Part shown: piece by piece, positions 14,070 through 21,551 of the stretch
Layout: each line of letters begins with the position of its first letter
Numbering within the stretch: the first letter of the stretch is position 1
Assembly (NCBI GenBank): GCA_000998025.1
Contig: LCJG01000007.1
Coordinates: forward strand, 1 to 23,853
From: Candidatus Collierbacteria bacterium GW2011_GWB1_44_6
GTDB lineage: Bacteria > Patescibacteriota > Microgenomatia > UBA1400 > MFAQ01
Direction: 5' to 3'
Length of the DNA: 23,853 bases
Notes under the pieces: generated by a model
What the model was told of the DNA's origin: nothing
The model's database searches: none
The model's input: the letters and a program-made list of their open reading frames with translations, nothing else
Made by a program: the position numbers and the translations under genes

Positions 14070-14963
14070 ATGAACAATAAACTACGACCACTACTTAATT
14101 CATTATCCCTGATTGCTCTGACTCTGTTCATTATTTTTTCCCCAGTGATAGGCAAACCCTTGGGTCCTATAAGACCAGAGGTTAAGGCGGCTTATGTTTC
14201 AGAGCCAAAGTCCCCAGTACCCCAAAATATTCCGTCTCCAAACTTCACGGCCACCGGTATTTTTGTCATAGATTTAGACACCGGTCTTGTTTTGTTCGAC
14301 AAAAATCCTCATACCAGACTTAAGCCTGCCTCGCTTACAAAAATCATGACCTCATTGGTAGCTCTAGATTATTTTTCCGAAAGCGCCGTTTTAAAGGTAA
14401 ATAATGGCTCAAAATCACTCGGGAACACTGCCAAACTCCTCAAGGGAGATGAGCTTAAAGCCTCCGACGTCCTCTATGCTCTCCTTGTTCCTTCGGGCAA
14501 TGATGCTGCTGTTACTCTTGCCGAAAACTACCCAGGTGGTTATCAGGCTTTTCTTCAAAAGATGAATCAAAAAGTAACAGATCTTAGCCTCACCAACACC
14601 CATTTTTCCAATGTAAGTGGTGTCGAGAGCCTGAACCACTTCACTTCAGCTTACGACATTGCCATGATTGCCAGAAGTGCTTTAAGGCGAAATTCTTTTT
14701 TATCCATCGTGTCTACCAAAAACATCACCATTAATAGCCTCAAGGGCCACAGCTACCCGCTTGTCTCTACAAATATCTTATTAGGGAAACCAGGGATCTT
14801 AGGTGTCAAAACGGGTTGGACTCCCGAGGCCGGAGAATGTTTGGTTATTTTAGCTACCCGGAATAATCACCCGGTTCTCATCAGTCTTCTCAATAGCAAG
14901 GATCGTTTTGGAGAGGCAGAAAAAATGGTCAATTGGATTTACAGTAACTATTCTTGGCAATAG
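14070..14963 (+). CDS. D-alanyl-D-alanine carboxypeptidase (peptidase S11)
   Basis: A penicillin-binding-protein-type serine peptidase that trims the terminal D-Ala of peptidoglycan stem peptides outside the cytoplasmic membrane. An N-terminal signal or anchor (LLNSLSLIALTLFIIFSPVIG) is followed by a Pro-rich stretch. The three active-site motifs are S-x-x-K in PASLTKIMTSLVALDYF, S-G-N in LVPSGNDAAVTLAENY, and K-T-G in LGVKTGWTPEAGECL. At 297 residues it has the catalytic domain only, without the C-terminal DacA beta domain. TAAAAT (14053-14058) could be a -10 box with a 5-base leader. Its stop is 2 bases from that of the convergent gene at 14966. Confidence 0.92.
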   Translation: MNNKLRPLLNSLSLIALTLFIIFSPVIGKPLGPIRPEVKAAYVSEPKSPVPQNIPSPNFTATGIFVIDLDTGLVLFDKNPHTRLKPASLTKIMTSLVALDYFSESAVLKVNNGSKSLGNTAKLLKGDELKASDVLYALLVPSGNDAAVTLAENYPGGYQAFLQKMNQKVTDLSLTNTHFSNVSGVESLNHFTSAYDIAMIARSALRRNSFLSIVSTKNITINSLKGHSYPLVSTNILLGKPGILGVKTGWTPEAGECLVILATRNNHPVLISLLNSKDRFGEAEKMVNWIYSNYSWQ

Positions 14964-14965
14964 AA

Positions 14966-16051
14966 TTATTTTTTTTCTATCCACTCTTCACTTATCGCGG
15001 AAACATATGCGGTAAATCCCTGATCTCCAAGGAAGACATAGATCGGCATAGCATATTGTTGATTTTCGTTTGAGTCATAATATCCCAGAAAGATTCTTCG
15101 GATCTTTACTTCGCCGGTTTTTGGGCCTACCGGGCTGACAAACCCACCACCAGCAGATAGTTCGGCCCAAGCCTCTTCTCCCGTTTTAATGGGATAGGTA
15201 CCGCTCTTAGCGTAGTCGATATCGGTATATTCATAGTCCATCGAAATGATTTTCTCATTTTGAATTTTCGATCCGGTCACTACTGTCCTGATTAAACCCT
15301 TGGTAGGATCTGTTCTGTAAAAAGGATAGCTAGCGACTACCTCCTTAGTCTTACTTTCCGGGTCAATTTCATCAATATTTTTTCTGAATATGTCGATTTG
15401 GACAAAGTCGGCGTCAGACAAAGAAAGCGCATTTACCAGTCTGCCAACATCATTTTTCAAGTAGGTTACTTTTTCCACTCCCACAGCGTCTTCATTCAAT
15501 AGGCCAACTCTTTTGAGATAATTTTCTGTTTCAGTTATCACTACTTTGTCCGAGATAAAGTTACCCAAGGTCGCTAGCGTGGGATTATTTTGCCACTGGC
15601 GGGTCAATTCAAAATGTCCGGTGATTATGTTCATCTCCAATCTGGAATTCAACTGATCCTGATTAGTCCAGACGTAGTTTGTCTCAGTAGGCTGTAATGG
15701 TTTAAAAAGAAAACCAAGCGCTGTAGCAGTTTCAATTGCCCTGTCTGAGTCAGCAAACCCGCTTCTCCTTGTAGGCGCCCAGTAGACTCTCATTCTGTCA
15801 GGGAAAGCAGGAATTGTTCCGGTGGGGAGCTCCAGCAATATCTTGGGTCTGTTTTTACTTTCAGGAAAATTTACAGCTTGAATTTCACTAAATTCCACTC
15901 CGGCAGGGGGAAGGGGGGGTGGATTGAGCAGTTTGTAATAATTTACTGCCCCCACACCGATATACCAGAGAATTGTGATAACGACAAATCCAATACCGCC
16001 CCATTTAATGGCTTTCCTGGCGGTAACGGATGCTTCGGTTAGTGTTGCCAT
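14966..16051 (-). CDS. Membrane-anchored protein of unknown function
   Basis: A 361-residue protein with one N-terminal TM helix (WGGIGFVVITILWYIGVGAV, about residues 19-38) and a large domain that should lie outside the membrane. A proline patch (NPPPLPPAG) follows the anchor. The rest alternates beta-rich stretches (IIGHFELTRQW-like region, VQIDIFRKNIDEID, SMDYEYTDIDYAKSGTYPI) and ends QQYAMPIYVFLGDQGFTAYV. No catalytic motif or known family is recognised. I choose ATG 16051 rather than TTG 16063, because the -10 box for this strand covers 16063-16068. It shares that symmetric box with divergent gltX and converges on the carboxypeptidase gene. An envelope role is inferred from topology only. 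Confidence 0.8.
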   Translation of the reverse strand: MATLTEASVTARKAIKWGGIGFVVITILWYIGVGAVNYYKLLNPPPLPPAGVEFSEIQAVNFPESKNRPKILLELPTGTIPAFPDRMRVYWAPTRRSGFADSDRAIETATALGFLFKPLQPTETNYVWTNQDQLNSRLEMNIITGHFELTRQWQNNPTLATLGNFISDKVVITETENYLKRVGLLNEDAVGVEKVTYLKNDVGRLVNALSLSDADFVQIDIFRKNIDEIDPESKTKEVVASYPFYRTDPTKGLIRTVVTGSKIQNEKIISMDYEYTDIDYAKSGTYPIKTGEEAWAELSAGGGFVSPVGPKTGEVKIRRIFLGYYDSNENQQYAMPIYVFLGDQGFTAYVSAISEEWIEKK

Positions 16052-16062
16052 AGACTTAATCA

Positions 16063-16079
16063 AGTATACTATCCATATG
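16063..16079. promoter_or_regulatory. Symmetric -10 element shared by gltX and the divergent 16051 gene
   Basis: AGTATACT (16063-16070) is a perfect 8-bp palindrome reading TATACT on both strands. On the plus strand TATACT (16065-16070) stands 6 bases before ATG 16077 of gltX. On the minus strand TATACT (16068-16063) gives a start near 16056, about 5 bases before ATG 16051. Only 25 bases separate the two start codons. Confidence 0.6.
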
Positions 16080-17501
16080 GCCGATACGCACGTCAGAACT
16101 CGTTATGCCCCTTCCCCTACGGGAATTCCTCACATTGGAAATACCCGCACTGCTCTATACGCATATCTGCTTGCAAAGAAATATGGGGGAGAGTTCCTCA
16201 TTCGACTCGAAGATACGGACGCAGATAGAGAGGTAGAGGGCGCCGCAGAAAAAATTTACGAAATAAATGAGATTCTTGGTCTTATTCCAGACGAAAGTCC
16301 TACAAAAGGTGGTTCTTTTGGTCCCTATATTCAATCTCAAAGACTAGAAATATACCGGAAATACGCCCAGCTACTAGTAGACACCGGAGCTGCCTACTAT
16401 TGTTTTTGTTCCGAAGAGCGACTTAAACAACTTCACGAAAACAACCAATTTGCTAAATATGACAAACACTGTAGGCATTTAACGAGTGCCGAAATAAAAA
16501 AACAAATTGACTTGGGAGCTCCTTTTGTGATCAGAGCAAAGATGCCAGAAACTGGATTTACCACTTGGCACGACCTAGTACAGGGCAAGCTTAGCATGCC
16601 AAACTCTGAGGTTGACGACAAGGTTCTGATAAAGAGAAATGGTGTTCCCGTCTATCATTTTGCAGTAGTAATTGACGATCATCTGATGGAAATATCTCAC
16701 GTCATTAGAGGAGTTGAGTACATCGTCTCCACACCCGTACACCTCTATTTATATGAAACTCTGGGCTGGGAGCCGCCCGTAATGGCTCATGTTCCTTTAC
16801 TGTTGGGCCCTGATAAGAGCAAGCTTTCCAAGCGGCATGGGGCAAAATCTGTTTTGGGTTATATTGAAGATGGTTATCTTTCGGAAGCCATCAATAACTT
16901 TCTTTTGTATCTCGGTTTTTCCTACAAGGACAATTCTGATCTTTTAACTCTTCCTGAGATGGTAGAGATTTTTGACGAGAAAAAGATTCAGAGACAAAAC
17001 GCCATCTTCGATATACAACGTCTAAATTACTTAAATAGCCAATGGATAAAAAGACTTCCATCGGAAGAACTGTTTCACAGACTTAGCGCCTTTATCCCTT
17101 CCGACTGGCCGGATGAGAAAGTCAAACAAATTCTTGAACTCGTCAAAGAGCGCATGTTTACCTTAAGGGACTTTGCCCCAGCCGCAGAATACTTCTTCAA
17201 CGCTCCCACGGTGAGCTCCGAGTCCGTCTTAGTCCAATCCGGTCATTCTGAAGAAGAAACAAAAAAGTGGTTCAACATAGCCATCTCTACCATCGAGAGA
17301 CTGTCCTCCACCTTCACTTCCGAAAACCTCCACCATGAACTAGCCGCAGCCCAGACAACTTCTGGTTTTTCGCCCAAAGAAGCCTTTATGTCTCTCCGTG
17401 TGGCTATTTCCGGTCGTTCGGCGACCCCACCTCTATTTGATTGTATGGTCGTCCTGGGTAAAGAAGAAACCCTGCACAGATTATCTAAAGTTTTTTCATA
17501 A
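16077..17501 (+). CDS. gltX: Glutamyl-tRNA synthetase
   Basis: Class I aminoacyl-tRNA synthetase charging tRNA-Glu, and probably also tRNA-Gln if the organism relies on GatCAB, which cannot be seen here. The HIGH-type motif is PSPTGIPHIGNTRTALYAYL near the N-terminus. LIRLEDTD follows, as does the KMSKS-type motif in DKSKLSKRHGAKS. The anticodon-binding helical domain ends the protein. 474 residues is a normal length. The frame is open for another 34 codons upstream, but ATG 16077 gives the family N-terminus (MADTHVRTRYAPSP) and sits 6 bases after the TATACT box. The next gene starts 2 bases after the stop. Confidence 0.96.
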   Translation: MADTHVRTRYAPSPTGIPHIGNTRTALYAYLLAKKYGGEFLIRLEDTDADREVEGAAEKIYEINEILGLIPDESPTKGGSFGPYIQSQRLEIYRKYAQLLVDTGAAYYCFCSEERLKQLHENNQFAKYDKHCRHLTSAEIKKQIDLGAPFVIRAKMPETGFTTWHDLVQGKLSMPNSEVDDKVLIKRNGVPVYHFAVVIDDHLMEISHVIRGVEYIVSTPVHLYLYETLGWEPPVMAHVPLLLGPDKSKLSKRHGAKSVLGYIEDGYLSEAINNFLLYLGFSYKDNSDLLTLPEMVEIFDEKKIQRQNAIFDIQRLNYLNSQWIKRLPSEELFHRLSAFIPSDWPDEKVKQILELVKERMFTLRDFAPAAEYFFNAPTVSSESVLVQSGHSEEETKKWFNIAISTIERLSSTFTSENLHHELAAAQTTSGFSPKEAFMSLRVAISGRSATPPLFDCMVVLGKEETLHRLSKVFS

Positions 17502-17503
17502 AC

Positions 17504-18379
17504 ATGCCAGTCTCCAATCTTGCTAAATCACTGCAAAAACTAGAGAAAAGATCTGGTGTTCTAAGAAATAGGCTTCTAAAACATAAGGCTGCCAAAAAGT
17601 TTTTTTCCAAATCGTCCTTGATTGCCTACAATCTTCGGCAAAAATCCAGTCATCTTCTAGCCGGTGCCGGTTTGGTTGGAGCTCTTATCACCATGCCTGC
17701 ACCCACGAGCATGGTTGTTCCAACCACTCCTTCTGAAATTGCTCAGCCGGCAGAAAACAAGCTTACAGTCAGGCAAAAATTAATGACCGGTCTTCAAGAA
17801 ATTCTTCCGCACCGGCCAGTCAAGCTCACAGATGAAAACGCCAGCCAAGTCGAGAAAATAATCTACGAAAACACAAACGTACCCACCAAGGTGGTCTTGG
17901 AAGATCAGTCGTTAAATCACACTTTGGGCTACATCGGTTTCGAGCAGCACTTAGCCCGCTTCCCCGGAGATTCGCTAGCTCAGCACGATGAAATCCAAGA
18001 AGCCGGGATGGCTCCTGGTAGAGGTGCTTTTGGATATTTTGCCCAGGACAGAACCAGTTTTACGACGAAAGAATTTATGAGGGAAAAATACTACTGTGTC
18101 GTTCAGACTCTTTATTTGGAAAATTGGAACCGCGACCATCGTTTCTTAAAAGACTGGTATGCTTTCCGTAAAATGCTTGTCATCAATCCGGTCAACGGTT
18201 TAGCTGTAGTTTGTGACATTGCTGACGCGGGGCCGGCAGACTGGACAGGCAAGCAGTTTGGTGGCTCACCCGAAACCATGCAAGCCTTAGATCTAAACAA
18301 AGGACCTCGTAAAGGACTTGTTCTTATGTTATTTATCGACGACCCGGAAAATAAAATTCCTCTCGGACCCATTAATTAA
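17504..18379 (+). CDS. Predicted exported protein of unknown function
   Basis: A 291-residue protein. Residues 1-45 are basic and helical (KLEKRSGVLRNRLLKHKAAKK). A hydrophobic stretch (SHLLAGAGLVGALITMPAP, about 48-67) acts as a signal or anchor. A low-complexity linker follows. The C-terminal domain carries GRGAFGYFAQDR, YYCVVQTLYLENWN, FRKMLVINPVNGLAVVCDIADAGPADW and GKQFGGSPETMQAL. That last region, a beta strand pair followed by an acidic DAGP turn, recalls double-psi beta-barrel (3D/RlpA-like) enzymes that act on the wall. This is only a resemblance. The gene follows gltX by 2 bases and is probably in the same transcript. Confidence 0.75.
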   Translation: MPVSNLAKSLQKLEKRSGVLRNRLLKHKAAKKFFSKSSLIAYNLRQKSSHLLAGAGLVGALITMPAPTSMVVPTTPSEIAQPAENKLTVRQKLMTGLQEILPHRPVKLTDENASQVEKIIYENTNVPTKVVLEDQSLNHTLGYIGFEQHLARFPGDSLAQHDEIQEAGMAPGRGAFGYFAQDRTSFTTKEFMREKYYCVVQTLYLENWNRDHRFLKDWYAFRKMLVINPVNGLAVVCDIADAGPADWTGKQFGGSPETMQALDLNKGPRKGLVLMLFIDDPENKIPLGPIN

Positions 18380-18387
18380 CAATATAT

Positions 18388-18717
18388 ATGGCCATACTTT
18401 TCTACGATCACCTAATCACCAAATCCGAAATCGAGGATCTGATCTGTACTCTGGAAGAGGAGGAAAATCAAAAAGGTAAAGCTCTCCAGCTCATCGATGA
18501 CATCATCTTTCAGGGTATTGTCGGTTTTTTACTGGAAAAGCTGGAACCCCATCATCACCACACTTTTCTCACCACCGTTCACGAGAGACCATACGACCCC
18601 GAAATCCTATCCTACTTGAAGGACCACCTCGGTACCAATATTGAAGACGAAATCCGTCTCGAGGCCGACAAGCTAGTAAAGATGATCCTCAGAGACCTCC
18701 AAGCCGAACAAAACTAG
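18388..18717 (+). CDS. Small acidic protein of unknown function
   Basis: A 109-residue, probably all-helical, soluble protein: MAILFYDHLITKSEIEDLI, EEEENQKGKALQLIDDII, a histidine run HHHH at about residues 55-58, and a C-terminal helix ending LVKMILRDLQAEQN. No family is recognised. The four-histidine patch with flanking acidic residues could bind metal, but nothing else supports that. The ATG lies 8 bases after the stop of the previous gene, so it is most likely in the gltX transcript. The ORF is plausible by its composition and its place in the run. Confidence 0.65.
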   Translation: MAILFYDHLITKSEIEDLICTLEEEENQKGKALQLIDDIIFQGIVGFLLEKLEPHHHHTFLTTVHERPYDPEILSYLKDHLGTNIEDEIRLEADKLVKMILRDLQAEQN

Positions 18718-18773
18718 AAAATCCCACCTTTTTGTCCTTCCTTTATTTCTTATTTGATGGTACCCTTGATACT

Positions 18774-19301
18774 ATGACAGACGAAAAATGCCCCAAATGC
18801 GGATCTCCTCTTGGAGAAATCATCGAAACAGCCTCAGGAAAAAGACTTCAGCGTTGCTCTGCTGGTAGTTGGAATAAAGAAACCAAAAAATCCGAAGGTT
18901 GTGAATATGTCAAGTGGCTCGAGGTCGAGCCCCAGACTCTCGACGAAAAATGCCCTAAGTGTGGCAGTCCACTAGTTTTAAATGTCACCCGCTTCGGCAA
19001 GAAGATGAAGAAATGCAGCACCAACGTTTGGAACAAAGAAACAAAAACCTCAGAAGGTTGTGACTATATCGAATGGATCAATGGCACTACCGAGAAGTTG
19101 GACGAAAAATGCCCCAAATGCGGAGAGCCTTTGGTACTTTATACTACAGCCGCCGGAAAAAGAATGAAAAAGTGCTCCACTTCTGGCTGGGACCGCGAAG
19201 CCAAACAGGCCACCGGCTGCGACTATGTCCAATGGCTCAAAGGTAATTTTTCTCAGCCTCAAAATGGCGAAGAATTCCTCCCCCCGGAAGATATTTTCTA
19301 A
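18774..19301 (+). CDS. Triple zinc-ribbon repeat protein
   Basis: A 175-residue protein made of three tandem units of about 53-54 residues. Each unit reads DEKCPKCGxPL, then GKRxxxCS, W-(N/D)-x-E-x-K, GC-(D/E)-Y-(V/I)-x-W. Each has four cysteines (first unit C6, C9, C28, C43; the second begins at C60, the third at C113), enough for one zinc per unit. The layout resembles the C-terminal zinc ribbons of bacterial topoisomerase I, which bind single-stranded DNA, but there is no topoisomerase core. Nucleic-acid binding is therefore an inference. I start at ATG 18774 because the first unit begins there; the 14 residues possible upstream (from 18732) are hydrophobic and unlike the repeats. Confidence 0.8.
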   Translation: MTDEKCPKCGSPLGEIIETASGKRLQRCSAGSWNKETKKSEGCEYVKWLEVEPQTLDEKCPKCGSPLVLNVTRFGKKMKKCSTNVWNKETKTSEGCDYIEWINGTTEKLDEKCPKCGEPLVLYTTAAGKRMKKCSTSGWDREAKQATGCDYVQWLKGNFSQPQNGEEFLPPEDIF

Positions 19302-19376
19302 TCCCCAATTTCCCTTTACGGTAGATAGAGTTTAGAATTAATTATTCTCGATAGTATTTTGATATAGAAAGTTAAT

Positions 19377-19829
19377 ATGAAAAAAAGGAAGTTGTCCGGG
19401 ATTGATAGAGTATCTGAAAAGTTGATTCACTATATTGGCACAAATGGCTCGCTTATTGTCCACACTATCGCTTTCATTGGCATCTTTTCTCTCAGATTTT
19501 TTGCCATTCCTACCGAAGAAATCCTCCTAATTCTTACCACAGCTCTTTCCATCGAAGCCGTTTATTTAGCCATCTTTATCCAAATTACTGTCAATCGCAC
19601 CACTGAAAGTCTGGCCGGTGTAGAAATGGATATCGACGATATTCAGGAGGATGTGGACGACATCCAGGAGGATGTCGATAGCTTGGAAACCAATATCAAA
19701 GGTATCTCTGAAGATTATCTGGAGGATTCATCTGAAGAAGTTGATATGGTTCGGGTCCTAAAAGATATGGAAGGCCGTCTCAAAGATCTTCAGCGGGATA
19801 TTATTATGCTGCAAAAGAAGAAATCATAG
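19377..19829 (+). CDS. Two-TM membrane protein with C-terminal coiled coil
   Basis: A 150-residue protein. Residues about 1-20 are basic (MKKRKLSGIDRVSEKL). Two TM segments follow (SLIVHTIAFIGIFSLRFFAI and LLILTTALSIEAVYLAIFIQI), then NRTTESLAG and a highly acidic coiled coil from about residue 83 to the end. The DRVSEK(L)..GTNGS opening, two helices and QITVNR resemble DUF1003-type membrane proteins; this is a likeness, not a firm assignment. The coiled coil contains an exact heptad duplication, DDIQEDV twice, from a 21-base tandem repeat. TAGAAA (19365-19370) lies 6 bases before the ATG and may be a weak -10 box. It converges on the SET gene. Confidence 0.75.
   Translation: MKKRKLSGIDRVSEKLIHYIGTNGSLIVHTIAFIGIFSLRFFAIPTEEILLILTTALSIEAVYLAIFIQITVNRTTESLAGVEMDIDDIQEDVDDIQEDVDSLETNIKGISEDYLEDSSEEVDMVRVLKDMEGRLKDLQRDIIMLQKKKS
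19635..19676 (+). repeat. 21-base tandem duplication encoding a heptad
   Basis: Bases 19635-19655 and 19656-19676 are near-identical 21-mers (three third-position-type differences), each encoding DDIQEDV. A unit of exactly one coiled-coil heptad keeps the register. Confidence 0.75.
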
Positions 19830-19842
19830 CCGCGGTATACTC

Positions 19843-20238
19843 TTACAATTCAATACCTCGCTTTCTCAAATCATCTACGCTTTCAAACTCCAGATAGTTT
19901 TGAGTAATTTCTTCACCCCTGTCTACCTTTCTGGTAGTCACCATATAGGCCTCACCGCGGTCTATGTCTTGAGTCACTGTCGGGCTATCCGAGTGATTAA
20001 TAAATCTGGAATTGTCAAAATCTACATGCCATACATTCTTGTCCTTGTCCCAAAATCCCCAATAGCTGATTTCTACTTGTTCTTTTGGGTTAAGTTCTTC
20101 AAATTCTTGTTCGGAAAGATTTACGTCTAGTTTTGGACTCGCTGTATACACGAGTTGTCCCTGGTCCAAGTCTTCATCAGTAAAAAGTCCCACCCCGTGA
20201 ATTTTTGATTTATCGAGCTTGTATTTGATATGGATCAT
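19843..20238 (-). CDS. SET-domain protein
   Basis: A 131-residue stand-alone SET domain, the fold of lysine methyltransferases using S-adenosylmethionine. The N-terminal strand reads KSKIHGVGLFTDEDLDQGQLVY (the typical GxGLF..I..G opening). The core motifs are SRFINHSDSPTV (RFxNHS, SAM site) and RKVDRGEEITQNYLEFE (GEEITxDY, with Asn in place of Asp). No cysteine-rich pre- or post-SET region exists. Bacterial members are little studied and the substrate is unknown. TAAGAT (20250-20245) lies 6 bases before the ATG at 20238, so the gene probably has its own leaderless mRNA. It lies 9 bases downstream of the kinase-like gene on the same strand. Confidence 0.88.
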   Translation of the reverse strand: MIHIKYKLDKSKIHGVGLFTDEDLDQGQLVYTASPKLDVNLSEQEFEELNPKEQVEISYWGFWDKDKNVWHVDFDNSRFINHSDSPTVTQDIDRGEAYMVTTRKVDRGEEITQNYLEFESVDDLRKRGIEL

Positions 20239-20250
20239 GCTTTTATCTTA
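20236..20250 (-). promoter_or_regulatory. -10 box 6 nt before the SET gene start
   Basis: Minus-strand TAAGAT (20250-20245), six bases AAAAGC, then ATG 20238. Only 4 of 6 consensus positions match and no -35 box is clear. The support is the recurring spacing. Confidence 0.4.
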
Positions 20251-20838
20251 CCCCAAACCAAACTCTGCAAGAACGTTTTCAAATACTTTTTCCAAAGTCA
20301 GGGTTGCATCAATCTCAATTAGTCTCCATCCTTCTTGCCTCCTAATTGTCTCCAGCCTCTCCTCTAATTGATTATGAAACTCAGCCAGCCTTCCGGCCAC
20401 GCCCTCAAGTGTGTCAAAGTCACGCTTCCGGGCCTTTTCTCCCGTCACCAATCTTTCAAAACTCATTGAGTCAGGCATCACCAGGTGGAATATCGTCATG
20501 GGCATTACCCTCTTCACTCTCTGCAACATCTCGTGGAAGCCTTTAGTCTCTTCCAGGGTTCTCAGTCCTCCATCAAGTATCAATCCGTGAGCCAGATCCG
20601 GCTTTATTAGCCTGCTGGCCAATACTTCCAAAAACTTCTCCCCGGGCAGATATATTGACGTGGCAAACATAGCCCTACACTCTTCTCCCAGTTGGCCAGG
20701 ATCATTCATCGCTAGATCTCGGAGAATATCCCCAGTGGTTATGCATGGTAAATCAATCACCCCTTCCAATTTTTTGGATAGCGTGGTTTTCCCGGAACCT
20801 TCAGGTCCAATAAAAGTAATTATTTCGTTTTTTAACAT
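20248..20838 (-). CDS. Adenylate-kinase-like P-loop nucleotide kinase
   Basis: A 196-residue P-loop protein similar to adenylate kinase and other nucleoside monophosphate kinases. The Walker A motif is FIGPEGSGKTTLSKKL (about residues 9-24). ITTGDILRDLA corresponds to the NMP-binding helix. HGLILDGGLRTLEET matches the adenylate kinase LDGFPRT motif with GL in place of FP. The lid region is VTGEKARKRDFDTLEGVAGRL, followed by WRLIEIDATLTLEKVFENV, the usual C-terminal ID-x-x-x-x-x-x-V-x-x-V pattern. Divergence at the DGFPRT motif means the nucleotide is uncertain, and a paralogue of the housekeeping enzyme is likely. TAGTAT lies 6 bases before its ATG. Confidence 0.82.
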   Translation of the reverse strand: MLKNEIITFIGPEGSGKTTLSKKLEGVIDLPCITTGDILRDLAMNDPGQLGEECRAMFATSIYLPGEKFLEVLASRLIKPDLAHGLILDGGLRTLEETKGFHEMLQRVKRVMPMTIFHLVMPDSMSFERLVTGEKARKRDFDTLEGVAGRLAEFHNQLEERLETIRRQEGWRLIEIDATLTLEKVFENVLAEFGLG

Positions 20839-20873
20839 AGCAAAATACTATGTTGAAGATGTCAAAAATACAA
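20836..20873 (-). promoter_or_regulatory. Promoter of the kinase-like gene, leaderless geometry
   Basis: On the minus strand: TTGTAT (20873-20868), 17 bases, TAGTAT (20850-20845), six bases TTTGCT, then ATG 20838. Both boxes are moderate matches, with correct spacing. Confidence 0.55.
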
Positions 20874-20876
20874 GCC

Positions 20877-21551
20877 CTACTTAATTGATTTGATAATTAC
20901 ATCCTCAAAAAATGAATCGACGATGAACTTTTTGATCTGTCTCTCCGCGCCACCTGGGATCTCAAGACAGTAGTAGTTTTCTGCTATTTGCCGGTTAAGC
21001 GCCCACGCCGAAATCGTGCCGTCATCGTGGTAGTTGGCAGGGTGGACCATTTTTATATATCCATCCACAATTTCAAAACCCAAATCCGGATCTTCGGGGT
21101 CGTCAACTCCGGTATATAGTCCTATCCCTTTTTCTTTTAGCTTTTGGTTGTGGTCCAAAACCAAACGATCATTCCTATTTGAGTATCCTACGTCATATAC
21201 ATAATAATCCGGATACTCCCAATCCTCGTGGAAGGAGACAAAGATATCAAACTTCATGTCTTTTATTATCTTTATATTTGATTGGACCTCGAAGTCATCA
21301 GAATCGGTAAAAAATTCTCGGTTCAAGTCATGACCAAAAGTGTTTACTCTCGATTTATTTTTCACAGCAGTAGGGGATACTCTTGGCACAAAGATAAAAG
21401 GAGGTAAATCCTTTTCATACTTCTGGATTGCAGCCTGAACATGATCAATCACCTCAAACTCGTCACCGTGAGTCCCCGAATGAATTAATAGTTTTGGCTT
21501 ACTCCCGGATATAAAATAATAAAAATCAGGACTAACGACTACTTTCTGCAT
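20877..21551 (-). CDS. M14/AstE-AspA-like zinc-dependent carboxypeptidase
   Basis: A 224-residue protein of the zinc carboxypeptidase superfamily (M14 and the succinylglutamate desuccinylase/aspartoacylase branch). The zinc-binding HxxE is in LLIHSGTHGDEFEV (H28, E31). HDLNREF supplies the substrate-binding Arg. VSFHEDWEYPDYY provides the third zinc ligand His. NYYCLEIPGG holds the probable catalytic Glu. There is no signal peptide, so it should act in the cytoplasm. The substrate is unknown; an amide or peptide bond is expected from the family. The ATG at 21551 overlaps the end of the GIY-YIG gene by 13 bases, suggesting translational coupling. Confidence 0.85.
   Translation of the reverse strand: MQKVVVSPDFYYFISGSKPKLLIHSGTHGDEFEVIDHVQAAIQKYEKDLPPFIFVPRVSPTAVKNKSRVNTFGHDLNREFFTDSDDFEVQSNIKIIKDMKFDIFVSFHEDWEYPDYYVYDVGYSNRNDRLVLDHNQKLKEKGIGLYTGVDDPEDPDLGFEIVDGYIKMVHPANYHDDGTISAWALNRQIAENYYCLEIPGGAERQIKKFIVDSFFEDVIIKSIK

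Noticed and set aside
15975..16076. N-terminal extension of gltX from 15975
   Set aside because: It would overlap the divergent gene and its promoter, and GluRS proteins begin near the RTRYAPSPTG motif that follows ATG 16077.
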